Positions 10,501-17,968 of a stretch of DNA of 64,000 nucleotides are shown piece after piece; position 1 is the stretch's first letter, and every line of letters starts with the position of its first letter. The notes below the pieces were generated by a model that was not told the DNA's origin, did no database searches, and saw only the letters and a program-made list of their open reading frames with translations. Location of the stretch: contig DATAGZ010000007.1 in assembly GCA_036263455.1 (NCBI GenBank), forward strand, positions 1 to 64,000. Reading direction: 5' to 3'. Origin of the DNA: DATAGZ01 sp036263455 (GTDB lineage Bacteria; Pseudomonadota; Alphaproteobacteria; Dongiales; Dongiaceae). The position numbers and the translations under genes are program-made.

Positions 10501-12338
10501 CTCGCCATGGTGAAATCGTGGAGCCACACGACATTATCCTGCCCGGCAGGATGGACAGCGTAAGAATTTTCGCTGATTACATTGAGCCCGAAATTCTCAA
10601 GTGCGGGCAGGACGTTGGTAAGGGCGATCTTGGCGCCGCGCTGGTAGAGCTTGAGGAAGACTTCGTGGGGCTGCGCCTCGGGGAGCTTATAAAGATTTAT
10701 CTCAAGCGTCCCGGTCGCCAGCGCTTTCAGGATATGATCGATGTCATAGACCGCGATCGCGCTGTTGAAATCCTCCTCATAGCCGAGCGGGAACGCATCG
10801 GAAAATTGCTTGAAAAGCGCCTCGGCATGGCTCTCGCCCTTGGCCACCCGCAGCGCATCTAGCAGCCGATCGTTCCAAGACCGGCTCGCTTCGGCGATCG
10901 CCGCTTCGAGCGCGACAGGATCGTAGACAGGGATTTCACCCTGTGCCGTGACGATGAAATGCAGCCTGACCAGCAGGCTTTCGGTGAAGTGTGGCGTGAA
11001 AACCGAAATGCGACCGTTGAAGGCCGTCTCCAGGATCTGGCCGATGCGCTTGTTCAGGGCGGCGTTGACCCGGTCGCGCGGAACATAGACCAGGCAAGAG
11101 AGGAATCGGTCGAAAGGATCGCGCCTGACGAATAAGGCGACACGCTGGCTTTCCTGAAGGTGCAGGATGCCCATCGCCGCCTGCAGGAGTTCCGAATCGT
11201 CGCTCTGAAAGAGCTCGTCGCGTGGGTAAGTCTCAAGAATATGCACTAGCGCTTTGGCATTGTGGCTCGACGGCGCAAAGCCAGCCTGGCGCACTACGTT
11301 TTCGACCCGCCGGCGCAAGAGCGGAATATCCCAGGGCGAGCGGTTATAGGCGACCGAGGTAAACAGGCCAGCAAACAGCCGCTCGCCGATGACGCGGCCT
11401 TCGGCGTCAAACACCTTGGTTCCAAACGTATCCAGATACGCATTGCGGTGCACCTTGGAACGCAAATTGGCCTTGGCCACCATGAGCAGGCTCGGCTGGG
11501 TCAGAAATGCCAGCACATGCGGAGGGATCTTATCGACGTGCAGCCCATCGAAGACATGAAGATTGGGATCGCGCAGCACGCCCAGGCCGCGATCCTCTGC
11601 AATCGTGTAACGCATCTGATCGCCGCTACCGCTAAAGCGGTATTCGCGATAGCCGAGATAGGTAAAGTGGTCGTCATCGATCCAACGCAAAAAATCGACC
11701 GCCTCGGCGATTTCATCGGCCACGAAGGGCGAGGGCTGGGCCGCGATCTGCTGCACGGTCTCGCGCAGCCGCTCGCGCATTTTTTTCCAATCCTCCACGG
11801 CGACCCTGACATCGAAGAGGACCTTCTCGATATCCTGACCCAGCGCCGCCCGGCGCGCGGCATCTACAATAGGGGAGATGCGCCATTGCATGACCGATTC
11901 GGACTTGCCCTGCGCACCGCCGAGCGCGACCAGGGTCCCGCCCGCATCCCTCTCGACGGTCATGATTGGATGCAGGATGAGTTGAACCGATAATTCCTGG
12001 CGGTTTATTTCGCCGGTGATGGAATCGACGAGGAACGGCATGTCGTCATTGACGATCTCGATTACCGTTGAATTACTGCGCCAGCCATCGTCCACATCGA
12101 CGGGATTATAGACTCTGATCTTGGGCTGGCCATTGGGCCGCTTCTGAATAAAATTCCATAGCGCCTGCGCCGCACCGAGCAGATTGTCGGGCCGCTCATG
12201 CTCGAGCACGTCGCGCGGCAATCCGCCGTAAAGATGGGCGAGCAACGGCTCCATCTGGGCCGCGCGGTCCTGACCCAGTTTTTCCTTCGCGAGTTCCTTA
12301 AGCTGCGCGATGATGAAATGGTGTGATTCTTTATTCAT
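7536..12338 (-). CDS. gdh: NAD-specific glutamate dehydrogenase, large (180-kDa class) type
   Basis: Catalyses NAD-dependent oxidative deamination of glutamate to 2-oxoglutarate and ammonia. At 1600 residues it fits the large bacterial NAD-GDH family, with a long N-terminal half of ACT-like regulatory modules and a C-terminal catalytic core. Core landmarks are the Gly/Lys-rich substrate region RGGIRWSDRREDFRTE, the GSKGGFVVK segment and the nucleotide-binding stretch TVVGVGDMSGDVFGNGML. It is first in a pair with putA, so the two enzymes make a proline-to-2-oxoglutarate route. The 42 bases before the DUF971 gene hold no obvious terminator. Confidence 0.95.
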   Translation of the reverse strand: MNKESHHFIIAQLKELAKEKLGQDRAAQMEPLLAHLYGGLPRDVLEHERPDNLLGAAQALWNFIQKRPNGQPKIRVYNPVDVDDGWRSNSTVIEIVNDDMPFLVDSITGEINRQELSVQLILHPIMTVERDAGGTLVALGGAQGKSESVMQWRISPIVDAARRAALGQDIEKVLFDVRVAVEDWKKMRERLRETVQQIAAQPSPFVADEIAEAVDFLRWIDDDHFTYLGYREYRFSGSGDQMRYTIAEDRGLGVLRDPNLHVFDGLHVDKIPPHVLAFLTQPSLLMVAKANLRSKVHRNAYLDTFGTKVFDAEGRVIGERLFAGLFTSVAYNRSPWDIPLLRRRVENVVRQAGFAPSSHNAKALVHILETYPRDELFQSDDSELLQAAMGILHLQESQRVALFVRRDPFDRFLSCLVYVPRDRVNAALNKRIGQILETAFNGRISVFTPHFTESLLVRLHFIVTAQGEIPVYDPVALEAAIAEASRSWNDRLLDALRVAKGESHAEALFKQFSDAFPLGYEEDFNSAIAVYDIDHILKALATGTLEINLYKLPEAQPHEVFLKLYQRGAKIALTNVLPALENFGLNVISENSYAVHPAGQDNVVWLHDFTMASADGSEIVLDDVRAKFREAFDGVWHGRIEDDGFNRLLFTAGLGHRDVTLLRAYCKYLRQAGIAFSQQYMEATLNAYGAITLSLVNLFNVMFDPDWAGARDVRAQEIGKSCLKALDKVSNLDEDRILRRFLNAVQATLRTNYFQRDDAGNYKEYISFKLDSHMLEELPLPRPMVEVWVYSPRVEAIHLRGGKVARGGIRWSDRREDFRTEILGLMKAQMVKNSVIVPVGSKGGFVVKRPVTGERDQVMAEVVHCYKILMHGLLDITDNLVAGQVVTPAAVVRRDGDDPYLVVAADKGTATFSDIANGVSQEHQFWLGDAFASGGSAGYDHKKMGITARGAWECVKRHFRELGVDIQARDFTVVGVGDMSGDVFGNGMLQSPHIRLIGAFNHQHIFVDPNPDPRIGFAERKRLFALPRSSWADYDPAALSPGGAIFERKTKSLALSEEIRVRFGLEKAQVTPNELIRAMLKAECDLLWFGGIGTYVKAMGESHADVGDRANDAVRINGGDLRCKVIGEGANLGATQRGRIEAALSGKKLNTDAVDNSAGVDCSDHEVNIKILLNDIVASGALTIAQRDQLLAAMTDEVGALVLRDNYLQSQAISMAEAQSYTLIDQQRRFMHSLERTGKLDRTIEFLPDDETMRQRLAQRIGLTRPENAVLLAYAKMALYEELLAGDFPDDPQMVEDLITYFPAPLREIHRDKVERHRLRREIIATVATNSLVNRAGPTFAHVAKEKTSLDASAIARAYVIARMTFRLRDLWSGIEALDAKVSADAQTQMLLDIQYLLDQATIWHLRNGTHPLDVAANIARYESGIAELEEALPHVLSTTDRDRLAERATELGGQGVPESLAGRVAALSFLVNGLDIARLAQESKHGVIDTARTYFLVGDQFQLDWLRKGARTLIGDSHWQRMAVFAIIEDMVSQQYALTSAALRNDRGLTGQAALDELRGQRMAAINRVEQLFAELKQAAKLELAMLAVANRAIRSLIG

Positions 12339-12380
12339 TCGCTCTCCCCTCGCGGAAACTAGCAGATGGCACAGCGGATT

Positions 12381-12734
12381 TCACGTGCTCTGACGGATTT
12401 GTGCCACTTTATTCCGGTATTCCCTAAGGTTGGCTTGCTGGTTCTCGCCAAGCTCGCGCAGATAGGCCCATGAATAGATCCCGCTGTCGTGGCCGTCATC
12501 GAATATCAAGCGGATGGCGTAGTGGCCGATCCGCTCGATATCGCGGATCGCGACGTTTTCCTTGCCGAGAACCAGCACCTTTTGCGCCGCCCCATGGCCT
12601 TGCACTTCCGCCGAAGGCGAGAAAACCCGCAAATATTCGGCGGGAAGGCGAAACGCCACATCCTCCGCAAAAGTGACCTGGAGGACCCGCTCGGCGCGGA
12701 TCAGACGGACTTCACGGGGAGGTGGGGTGATCAT
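12381..12734 (-). CDS. DUF971 domain protein (gamma-butyrobetaine hydroxylase N-terminal-like)
   Basis: A 117-residue protein beginning MITPPPREVRLIRAERVL. It is one DUF971 domain: EVRLIRAERVLQVTF, LPAEYLRVFSPSAEVQGHG, and a GHYAIRLIFDDGHDSGIYSW core. This domain is found alone in many bacteria and at the N-terminus of gamma-butyrobetaine hydroxylase. The free-standing form has been linked to iron-sulfur metabolism, but nothing here fixes its role. The frame is open upstream, but the ATG at 12734 fits the family start. It overlaps the 3' end of the Trm112-like gene by 23 bases, so it is the last gene of that operon. Confidence 0.85.
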   Translation of the reverse strand: MITPPPREVRLIRAERVLQVTFAEDVAFRLPAEYLRVFSPSAEVQGHGAAQKVLVLGKENVAIRDIERIGHYAIRLIFDDGHDSGIYSWAYLRELGENQQANLREYRNKVAQIRQST

Positions 12735-12912
12735 CGTCGAGGGGTCGCGCTTCCTCGATGAGCATGATCGGAACGCCGTCGCGAATAGGATAGGCCAGTT
12801 TTGCGGCACGACTGATCAGTTCTTGCCGGGCGGCGTCATAGATCAATCTGGTTCGCGTCAGAGGGCAAACCAGGATTTCCAGCAAAGCGGGATCGATCCG
12901 ACCGGTTTCCAT
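12712..12912 (-). CDS. Trm112 family protein
   Basis: A 66-residue Trm112-like small protein with the family motif DPALLEILVCPLTRTRL near the N-terminus and ELISRAAKLAYPIRDGVPIM in the core. Eukaryotic Trm112 activates several methyltransferases; the role of the bacterial free-standing proteins is less clear. Only one Cys of the zinc site common in the wider family is seen here. Its ATG overlaps the stop of the upstream Lon-domain gene as TGATG, and its 3' end runs into the DUF971 gene. Confidence 0.9.
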   Translation of the reverse strand: METGRIDPALLEILVCPLTRTRLIYDAARQELISRAAKLAYPIRDGVPIMLIEEARPLDDDHPTSP

Positions 12913-13592
12913 CAGTTCATCCTCACGTCGCCTTTATCCTTCTGCACGCCCAACTCAAAGAGGGCAATCATCATGTCGAAAAGGTCGCGCTTGGTTTCGC
13001 ATTCCAGCAAGCCCTGTTTTTCCAGCGCGGAAAATGGCAGGGTCTGCGCGGTGGAGAGCAGCAGGACTTCATCGGGAATTTTATCGACATTTTCCCAATC
13101 GGTTTGGAGACCTTTCACCTTGAGATAGAGACGCAGCTTATCGACAAAACCCCGCCGATCCGGCAGGGAGAATTGCAGCGAAGCCATATCCTTTTCAAAA
13201 AATTCATTATAGGCAAGCTGGCCCAACCGGAAGCCACCGTCGCCGAAGCGTTCCTGGACGACACGGAAACGGACGAGACCGCGCAGGTCGATACGCACCC
13301 GCCCGTCGGGAAGCTCCTCGAAGGCGACAATGCGCCCAAGACAACCGATGCGATGGATGCGCGGGATATTGATGGGCGCCAGATCCTTTTCCGCATCCGC
13401 CACGACCGGACGGGTCATGCCAATCAGCCGCGATCCCGCCAAAGCGGCCGCGAGCATGCGCAGATAGCGCTCCTCGAAAATGACCAGAGGCAGCCGGCTG
13501 CCCGGCAAAAGCAGTGCATCGCTCAGCGGAAAGCATGGGACCCATTCGGGAAGATCGCTGCTCTTCTTCGGATCGCCGACCCAGTTTTCCAT
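12912..13592 (-). CDS. Lon N-terminal (substrate-binding) domain protein without protease domain
   Basis: A 226-residue protein starting MENWVGDPKKSSDLPEW. The N-terminal part is a Lon substrate-binding (LON/PUA-like) domain: PCFPLSDALLLPGSRLPLVIFEERY, then HRIGCLGRIVAFEELPDGR. There is no AAA+ or Ser-Lys protease domain. Such orphan LON-domain proteins are common in alphaproteobacteria and are usually encoded beside a thioredoxin-like protein and Trm112, as here. The frame extends 40 codons further upstream into the spacer and next gene, but the start at 13592 fits the family. Confidence 0.88.
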   Translation of the reverse strand: MENWVGDPKKSSDLPEWVPCFPLSDALLLPGSRLPLVIFEERYLRMLAAALAGSRLIGMTRPVVADAEKDLAPINIPRIHRIGCLGRIVAFEELPDGRVRIDLRGLVRFRVVQERFGDGGFRLGQLAYNEFFEKDMASLQFSLPDRRGFVDKLRLYLKVKGLQTDWENVDKIPDEVLLLSTAQTLPFSALEKQGLLECETKRDLFDMMIALFELGVQKDKGDVRMN

Positions 13593-13597
13593 GATCG

Positions 13598-14518
13598 TCA
13601 CGAAAAAAGCAGCGATGATAATTTGCGCCGCCCTGCCAGCGTCAAGGGATCGGTCGGACCGAGCACTTCGAAAAATGTCACGAGCTGGCGCCGCGCCGCC
13701 TCGTCGTTCCATTGCCGGTTGCGCCGGACCAGTTCGAGCAGGTGGTCGAGCGCCTGCTCCCGCGCTCCGTTAGCAAAGAGCAGCTCGGCAAGCGCGAAGC
13801 GCGCCTCATGATCGCCGGCATCTGCGGCCAGGCGTGCTTCCAACCCCGGGATGGCACCGCGCTGCGCCCGGCCTTTCTCGGCGAGGTCGAGTTCAGTCAA
13901 CGCCGCGGCAATCTTGGCATCCTTGCGGGTTTCAGCGTCCATCTGCGCGGCGAAGCTTTTCGCCTGCGCGAAGTCTTGCGCCGCAATAAAGCAGCGCAAC
14001 AGGCCCGCCGATGCTGCGCGCAACGACGGATCATGGGCGATCAGCTCGCGGTATATCGCGGCCGCCTGGGCGCTATCCCCCTGGCGCAGCAATTCATCGG
14101 CATGGGCAAGCGCTTCGTCGAGCATGGCCTGGGCACCCCCATCGCCACTCATTTTGGCGAGCCGCTGCACGAAGGCCTTGACCTGGCTTTCCGGCTGCGC
14201 GCCCATGAAGCCATCGACGGGCCGGCCCTGCGCGAAGGCGTAGACCGCCGGAATGGACTGGACACGAAACTGCGCCGCAAGCTGCTGATTCTCATCGACA
14301 TTGATCTTGACCAGGCGCACCGCGCCCTTGGCGGCATTGACCTGCTGTTCGAGCAAGGGCCCAAGCTGTTTGCAGGGACCGCACCAGGGCGCCCAGAAAT
14401 CGACGATGACGGGCTGTTGCATCGAGGCGTCCAGGACGTCGGTTGCGAACCGCGCCGTATCGCTGTCCTTGACATAAGAGCCCGCAGGCTTCTGCGTTTG
14501 ACCGATCAGTTGTTCCAT
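13598..14518 (-). CDS. Thioredoxin-TPR co-chaperone (CnoX/YbbN-like)
   Basis: A 306-residue protein with an N-terminal thioredoxin domain (WAPWCGPCKQLGP; Cys46 and Cys49) followed by an Ala-rich helical tetratricopeptide-like region to the C-terminus. This is the CnoX (YbbN) architecture, a redox-regulated holdase that hands clients to GroEL/DnaK. It keeps the full CGPC pair, which E. coli CnoX lacks, so disulfide exchange activity is plausible. The ATG at 14518 begins MEQLIGQTQ; upstream in-frame codons look non-coding. It lies 5 bases from the Lon-domain gene, suggesting a proteostasis operon. Confidence 0.9.
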   Translation of the reverse strand: MEQLIGQTQKPAGSYVKDSDTARFATDVLDASMQQPVIVDFWAPWCGPCKQLGPLLEQQVNAAKGAVRLVKINVDENQQLAAQFRVQSIPAVYAFAQGRPVDGFMGAQPESQVKAFVQRLAKMSGDGGAQAMLDEALAHADELLRQGDSAQAAAIYRELIAHDPSLRAASAGLLRCFIAAQDFAQAKSFAAQMDAETRKDAKIAAALTELDLAEKGRAQRGAIPGLEARLAADAGDHEARFALAELLFANGAREQALDHLLELVRRNRQWNDEAARRQLVTFFEVLGPTDPLTLAGRRKLSSLLFS

Positions 14519-14563
14519 AGCTGCATTATAGATGGCGCGTCCGTTCAGGACAATCAAGCCCGT

Positions 14564-15067
14564 TCAGACGGTAAGAAAGCGTAGCTCGCGGCCGAGCGAG
14601 CCCAGGAATACCGCCATATCGGCCATAGAGAGGCGGACGGTCTGTGTATTGACCAGCGGATGGCAATGGATCCATTGCTCCCGCTGCAGCTCCTCATCGA
14701 AGACCAGCGTGACCTCCCGCTCGGGATCGTTGATCACGGCGAGCGGCGTCACCGAACCGGGCGCCACGCCGAGATGGGCCGCAAGCCGGTCGGAAGAACC
14801 GAAAGACAGTCGGCCGCCGAGCCGTCCGCCCAATGCTTTGAGATCGACACGCTTGGTTTCCGGCACCACTACCAGCCACATCTGCTCCTTGCGGTCGCGG
14901 AGAAACAAATTCTTCACATGCGCGCCGGAGGCCAGCCCGTCGCGGTGGCGCATGGCCTCTTCTACGGTGAAAACGGCTGGATGCTGAACAAGATCATAGG
15001 AAATTCCCAGCGCCGCCAAAGTATCGAGGAGCGTGCCGGGGGAAGAGACCGGTACGGCAGTATCCAT
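14564..15067 (-). CDS. Prolyl-tRNA deacylase-like editing protein (YbaK/ProX family)
   Basis: A 167-residue YbaK-domain protein of the trans-editing family that hydrolyses mischarged aminoacyl-tRNA. The catalytic-Lys region is seen as GAHVKNLFLRDRKEQMWLVVVPE, and the family GSVTPLAVINDPEREV stretch follows. The length matches stand-alone ProXp-ala type proteins. An in-frame GTG at 15073 overlaps the HIT gene stop, but GGGGGTG precedes the ATG at 15067 at usable spacing, so I chose the ATG. Substrate preference (Ala-tRNA-Pro versus others) is inferred only. Confidence 0.88.
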   Translation of the reverse strand: MDTAVPVSSPGTLLDTLAALGISYDLVQHPAVFTVEEAMRHRDGLASGAHVKNLFLRDRKEQMWLVVVPETKRVDLKALGGRLGGRLSFGSSDRLAAHLGVAPGSVTPLAVINDPEREVTLVFDEELQREQWIHCHPLVNTQTVRLSMADMAVFLGSLGRELRFLTV

Positions 15068-15069
15068 GC

Positions 15070-15444
15070 TCACCCCCGTTCTTCGCGCGGCAGGAGCATG
15101 CGTCCGAGCGGCTCTCCGCCGACCAGATGCACGTGGAAATGCGGCACTTCCTGATGAGAGTCGGGCCCCGCGTTACTGATGAGACGGTAGCCGCTCTCTT
15201 GGATGCCCAACTGGCGCGCGACCGCGCCCACCGCGCGGATAAAGGCGGTGATTTCCCGGTCGCCTGCCCGATCCGAGAAATCGGCGAACGAGACATAGGC
15301 GCCTTTGGGAATAAGCAGGACGTGGTGGCGAGCCTGTGCTTTTATGTCCCGAAAGGCGAGCACGAATTCGTCTTCGTAGACTTTGTCCGCGGGGATTTCG
15401 CCCCTCAGGATCTTCGCGAAAATATTAGCGGGATCATAGCTCAT
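15070..15444 (-). CDS. HIT family nucleotide hydrolase
   Basis: A 124-residue histidine-triad protein of the HinT group, which hydrolyses nucleoside phosphoramidates. The triad HFHVHLVGG is near the C-terminus, and the N-terminal IFAKILRGEIPADKVYEDE segment is characteristic. It overlaps the hisE stop/start region by 4 bases (ATGA), an arrangement seen in many alphaproteobacteria. All key His residues are present. Confidence 0.95.
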   Translation of the reverse strand: MSYDPANIFAKILRGEIPADKVYEDEFVLAFRDIKAQARHHVLLIPKGAYVSFADFSDRAGDREITAFIRAVGAVARQLGIQESGYRLISNAGPDSHQEVPHFHVHLVGGEPLGRMLLPREERG

Positions 15445-15755
15445 TTCCTCTCCCCTCGCCGCCGCGCCAGTTCTGCCCAGACCGCTTCGGGCGCGACGTC
15501 ATTGGCCACCCAGAGCAATGTCAGAAAATAGAGCAGATCGGCCGACTCGCTGACCAAATGATCTCGGTCGCCCTTCACTCCCTCGATCACCGTCTCGACC
15601 GCTTCCTCGCCGAGTTTCTTGGCGATGCGGGCCTTGCCCTTGCGGAGGATCTTGGTTGTATAGGAGAATTCGCTTGGATTGCTTTTGCGTTCGACCAGTA
15701 TGGCGTGCAGCCGGTCGAGAATATGTCCATCGGTTTCGTTCATATCTTCATTCAT
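15441..15755 (-). CDS. hisE: Phosphoribosyl-ATP diphosphatase (HisE)
   Basis: Second step of histidine biosynthesis: phosphoribosyl-ATP to phosphoribosyl-AMP plus pyrophosphate. The 104-residue protein has the MazG-like motif KKLGEEAVETVIE and the second acidic helix LVSESADLLYFLTLL. It is encoded between comM and the HIT gene; the other his genes are not in this window. The start overlaps the comM stop by 8 bases. Confidence 0.95.
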   Translation of the reverse strand: MNEDMNETDGHILDRLHAILVERKSNPSEFSYTTKILRKGKARIAKKLGEEAVETVIEGVKGDRDHLVSESADLLYFLTLLWVANDVAPEAVWAELARRRGERK

Positions 15756-17265
15756 GCATGTGTCCTGGGGCGATGCGGCGATAGGTTAGGGCTTCGGCGA
15801 GGTGGAGTCGGTGGACCCGCTCGCTGCCTTCTAGGTCGGCAAGCGTGCGCGCCACGCGCAGCACACGGTGGTATCCCCGCGCCGAAAGCTTGAATTTATC
15901 GATGGCCTGAATGAGCAAGGATTTACCCTCCTGGTCGAGCGCCACGTGGCGGTCCAGCAATTCCCCGTCCGCCTCCGCGTTGGTGCGGATGCCGGCGTCC
16001 TTATACCGTTCGCGCTGGCGTGCCCGGGCCACCGTGACGCGCTGGCGAACGTCGCTCGACCCTTCCGCCGGTGGCGGCAAAGAGAGGTCGCTGGCACTGA
16101 CCGCCGGGACGTCGACATGCAGATCGATGCGATCGAAGAGCGGCCCGGAAATGCGCGCCTGATAATCGGCGGCACAGCGTGGCGCCTTGGAGCAGGCGCG
16201 CCCCGGCTCGTCGAGATAGCCGCACCGGCAGGGATTCATCGCCGCGACCAGTTGAACCCGGGCCGGATAGGCGACGTGAGCATTGGCGCGCGCGATTGAG
16301 ACCCGCCCGGTCTCGAGCGGCTGGCGCAGGGCTTCGAGCGTCGGACGCTGAAACTCGGGTAATTCGTCGAGAAACAGCACGCCCAGGTGGGCGAGCGAAA
16401 CTTCACCCGGCCGCGCCCGCAATCCGCCGCCCACCAAAGACGGTAAGGAGGCAGAATGGTGGGGATCGCGAAACGGGCGGGCGCGCATGAGCTGGCCCTC
16501 CGGCAGGGAGCCCGCCAGGGAATGGATCATCGAGACTTCGAGGGCCTCGCTCGGCTCGAGATCCGGAAGCAGGCTGGGAAGACGCTGGGCGAGCATGCTC
16601 TTGCCGGAGCCCGGCGGGCCGATCATCAGGAGGTTATGCCCACCCGCCGCGCAGACCTCCAGCGCGCGCTTGGCTGATTCCTGGCCCTTGATGTCACGCA
16701 GGTCGAGCCGGATGTCCGCGCCGCTTGCGATGCGTGGCGTGGGTGAACCCAGGACTTGCGTACCCTTGAAATGATTGATCAGCGCGAGCAGGGAATCGGG
16801 CGCGAGCACGTCGGCCTCGCCCGCCCACGCCGCTTCGCCGCCCTGCCGGCTCGGACAGAGCAGCTTGAGATCGTGATTGACGGCATGCAGGGCGGCGGGC
16901 AGGACGCCTACCACCGGCGCAAGCGACCCGTCGAGGCCGAGTTCGCCCAGCGCGACATATTCGGCGAGATCCTCGGCGGCCAGGATGTTCTGGGCCACCA
17001 GCAGGGCCAATGCAATCGGAAGGTCGAAATGCGACCCTTCCTTCATGAGGTCGGCCGGCGCGAGATTGACAATGATTTTCTTGGCGGGCAGCGACAGGCC
17101 ATTCGAAGCCAGCGCGGCGCGGACCCGTTCGCGCGATTCGGCAACCGCCTTGTCGGGGAGCCCCACGATCGAAAAAGCCGGCAGTCCGCCCGAGAGCTGG
17201 ACCTGGACTTCGACGGGAAGAACTTCCACGCCCTGAAAAGCGACGGTATTGATGCGTGCGACCAT
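15748..17265 (-). CDS. comM: YifB/ComM family Mg-chelatase-like AAA+ ATPase
   Basis: ComM is a hexameric helicase that drives branch migration during natural transformation; many non-competent bacteria keep it. The 505-residue protein begins MVARINTVAFQGVEV. It has the N-terminal ChlI domain (SIVGLPDKAVAESRERVRAAL), Walker A in MIGPPGSGKSMLA, Walker B in LFLDELPEF, and a C-terminal Mg-chelatase domain ending in the helical SARGYHRVLRVARTLADLEG region. The frame is open 26 codons upstream, but family members start at this Met. It may head the operon that includes hisE. Confidence 0.92.
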   Translation of the reverse strand: MVARINTVAFQGVEVLPVEVQVQLSGGLPAFSIVGLPDKAVAESRERVRAALASNGLSLPAKKIIVNLAPADLMKEGSHFDLPIALALLVAQNILAAEDLAEYVALGELGLDGSLAPVVGVLPAALHAVNHDLKLLCPSRQGGEAAWAGEADVLAPDSLLALINHFKGTQVLGSPTPRIASGADIRLDLRDIKGQESAKRALEVCAAGGHNLLMIGPPGSGKSMLAQRLPSLLPDLEPSEALEVSMIHSLAGSLPEGQLMRARPFRDPHHSASLPSLVGGGLRARPGEVSLAHLGVLFLDELPEFQRPTLEALRQPLETGRVSIARANAHVAYPARVQLVAAMNPCRCGYLDEPGRACSKAPRCAADYQARISGPLFDRIDLHVDVPAVSASDLSLPPPAEGSSDVRQRVTVARARQRERYKDAGIRTNAEADGELLDRHVALDQEGKSLLIQAIDKFKLSARGYHRVLRVARTLADLEGSERVHRLHLAEALTYRRIAPGHMHE

Positions 17266-17354
17266 GGCGCGCATCATGGCAAGACACGCACGGACGCGCA
17301 ATCCTTGCCGCAAAAGCCGCGCGATGACGCCAGTCACACGCACGGCCGCGGCGA

Positions 17355-17383
17355 TTGACGGTCTATCGGCCCCATCCGATAAT
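17355..17383 (+). promoter_or_regulatory. Sigma-70-like promoter for the cupin gene
   Basis: TTGACG at 17355-17360 and GATAAT at 17378-17383 are separated by 17 bases. Each matches the consensus hexamer at five of six positions, at ideal spacing. The start codon at 17416 lies about 25 bases past the expected transcription start, with AGGAGAAAG in between. Confidence 0.6.
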
Positions 17384-17415
17384 GGCGAGTCCCTTTACAG
17401 GAGAAAGTAGAGACA

Positions 17416-17889
17416 ATGAAAAATATTTCCAATACGTGGCGCACGCTCGCCCTCGCCGGTATCGTGAGCCTCGGCTTCGGCGTTTCGGCGGCGCTTGCCG
17501 GCGAATGCCCCGCCGACCAGGTGAAGACCGACGCCACCAAGCCCGGCGCCACCGCCAACAAGGACGCGACCGATACGGTCCTGGCGATGATCGACCTATC
17601 CAAGGAGCCGGCCAATATCGACCGTCAGTTCCGCATCCGCCGTCTGGTGGTGCAGCCCGGCGGCGAGATCGCTTGGCACAGCCACGGCGACCGCCCCGCT
17701 CTGATCTATATCGTCAGCGGCCGGATGACCGAATATGCTAGCAATTGCGCGGTCCCGATCGTGCACAAGGCCGGCGACGTCGCGCGCGAGACGCATGAGA
17801 CCTCGCATTGGTGGAAGAATACCGGCAAGCGCAAGGCTGTCCTGCTTTCGACCGATCTGCTACACGACCAGGCCGATCATAACATGTAA
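17416..17889 (+). CDS. Secreted cupin-domain protein
   Basis: A 157-residue protein with a clear signal peptide (MKNISNTWRTLALAGIVSLG then GVSAALA, likely cut before GECP). The mature part is a single beta-barrel cupin: RRLVVQPGGEIAWHSHGDRPALIY carries the first metal-binding motif (two His), and KAGDVARETHETSHWWKN the second. The function is unknown; periplasmic location and metal binding are inferred. It stands alone between a good promoter and a strong terminator, so it is probably monocistronic. Two Cys residues in the mature part (in GEC and SNC) could form a disulfide. Confidence 0.88.
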   Translation: MKNISNTWRTLALAGIVSLGFGVSAALAGECPADQVKTDATKPGATANKDATDTVLAMIDLSKEPANIDRQFRIRRLVVQPGGEIAWHSHGDRPALIYIVSGRMTEYASNCAVPIVHKAGDVARETHETSHWWKNTGKRKAVLLSTDLLHDQADHNM

Positions 17890-17920
17890 CGTCATCGCGG
17901 GATTATCACCGCGACGTATC

Positions 17921-17948
17921 GGAAAGGGGTGCCCGGCACCCCTTTTCC
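17921..17948 (+). terminator. Rho-independent terminator after the cupin gene
   Basis: AAAGGGGTGC and GCACCCCTTT pair around a short loop (CCG), followed by a T-rich run. It lies 31 bases after the cupin stop and 20 bases before the MFS start. Confidence 0.8.
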
Positions 17949-17968
17949 TTCTTTAGGAAAACAAGGCG

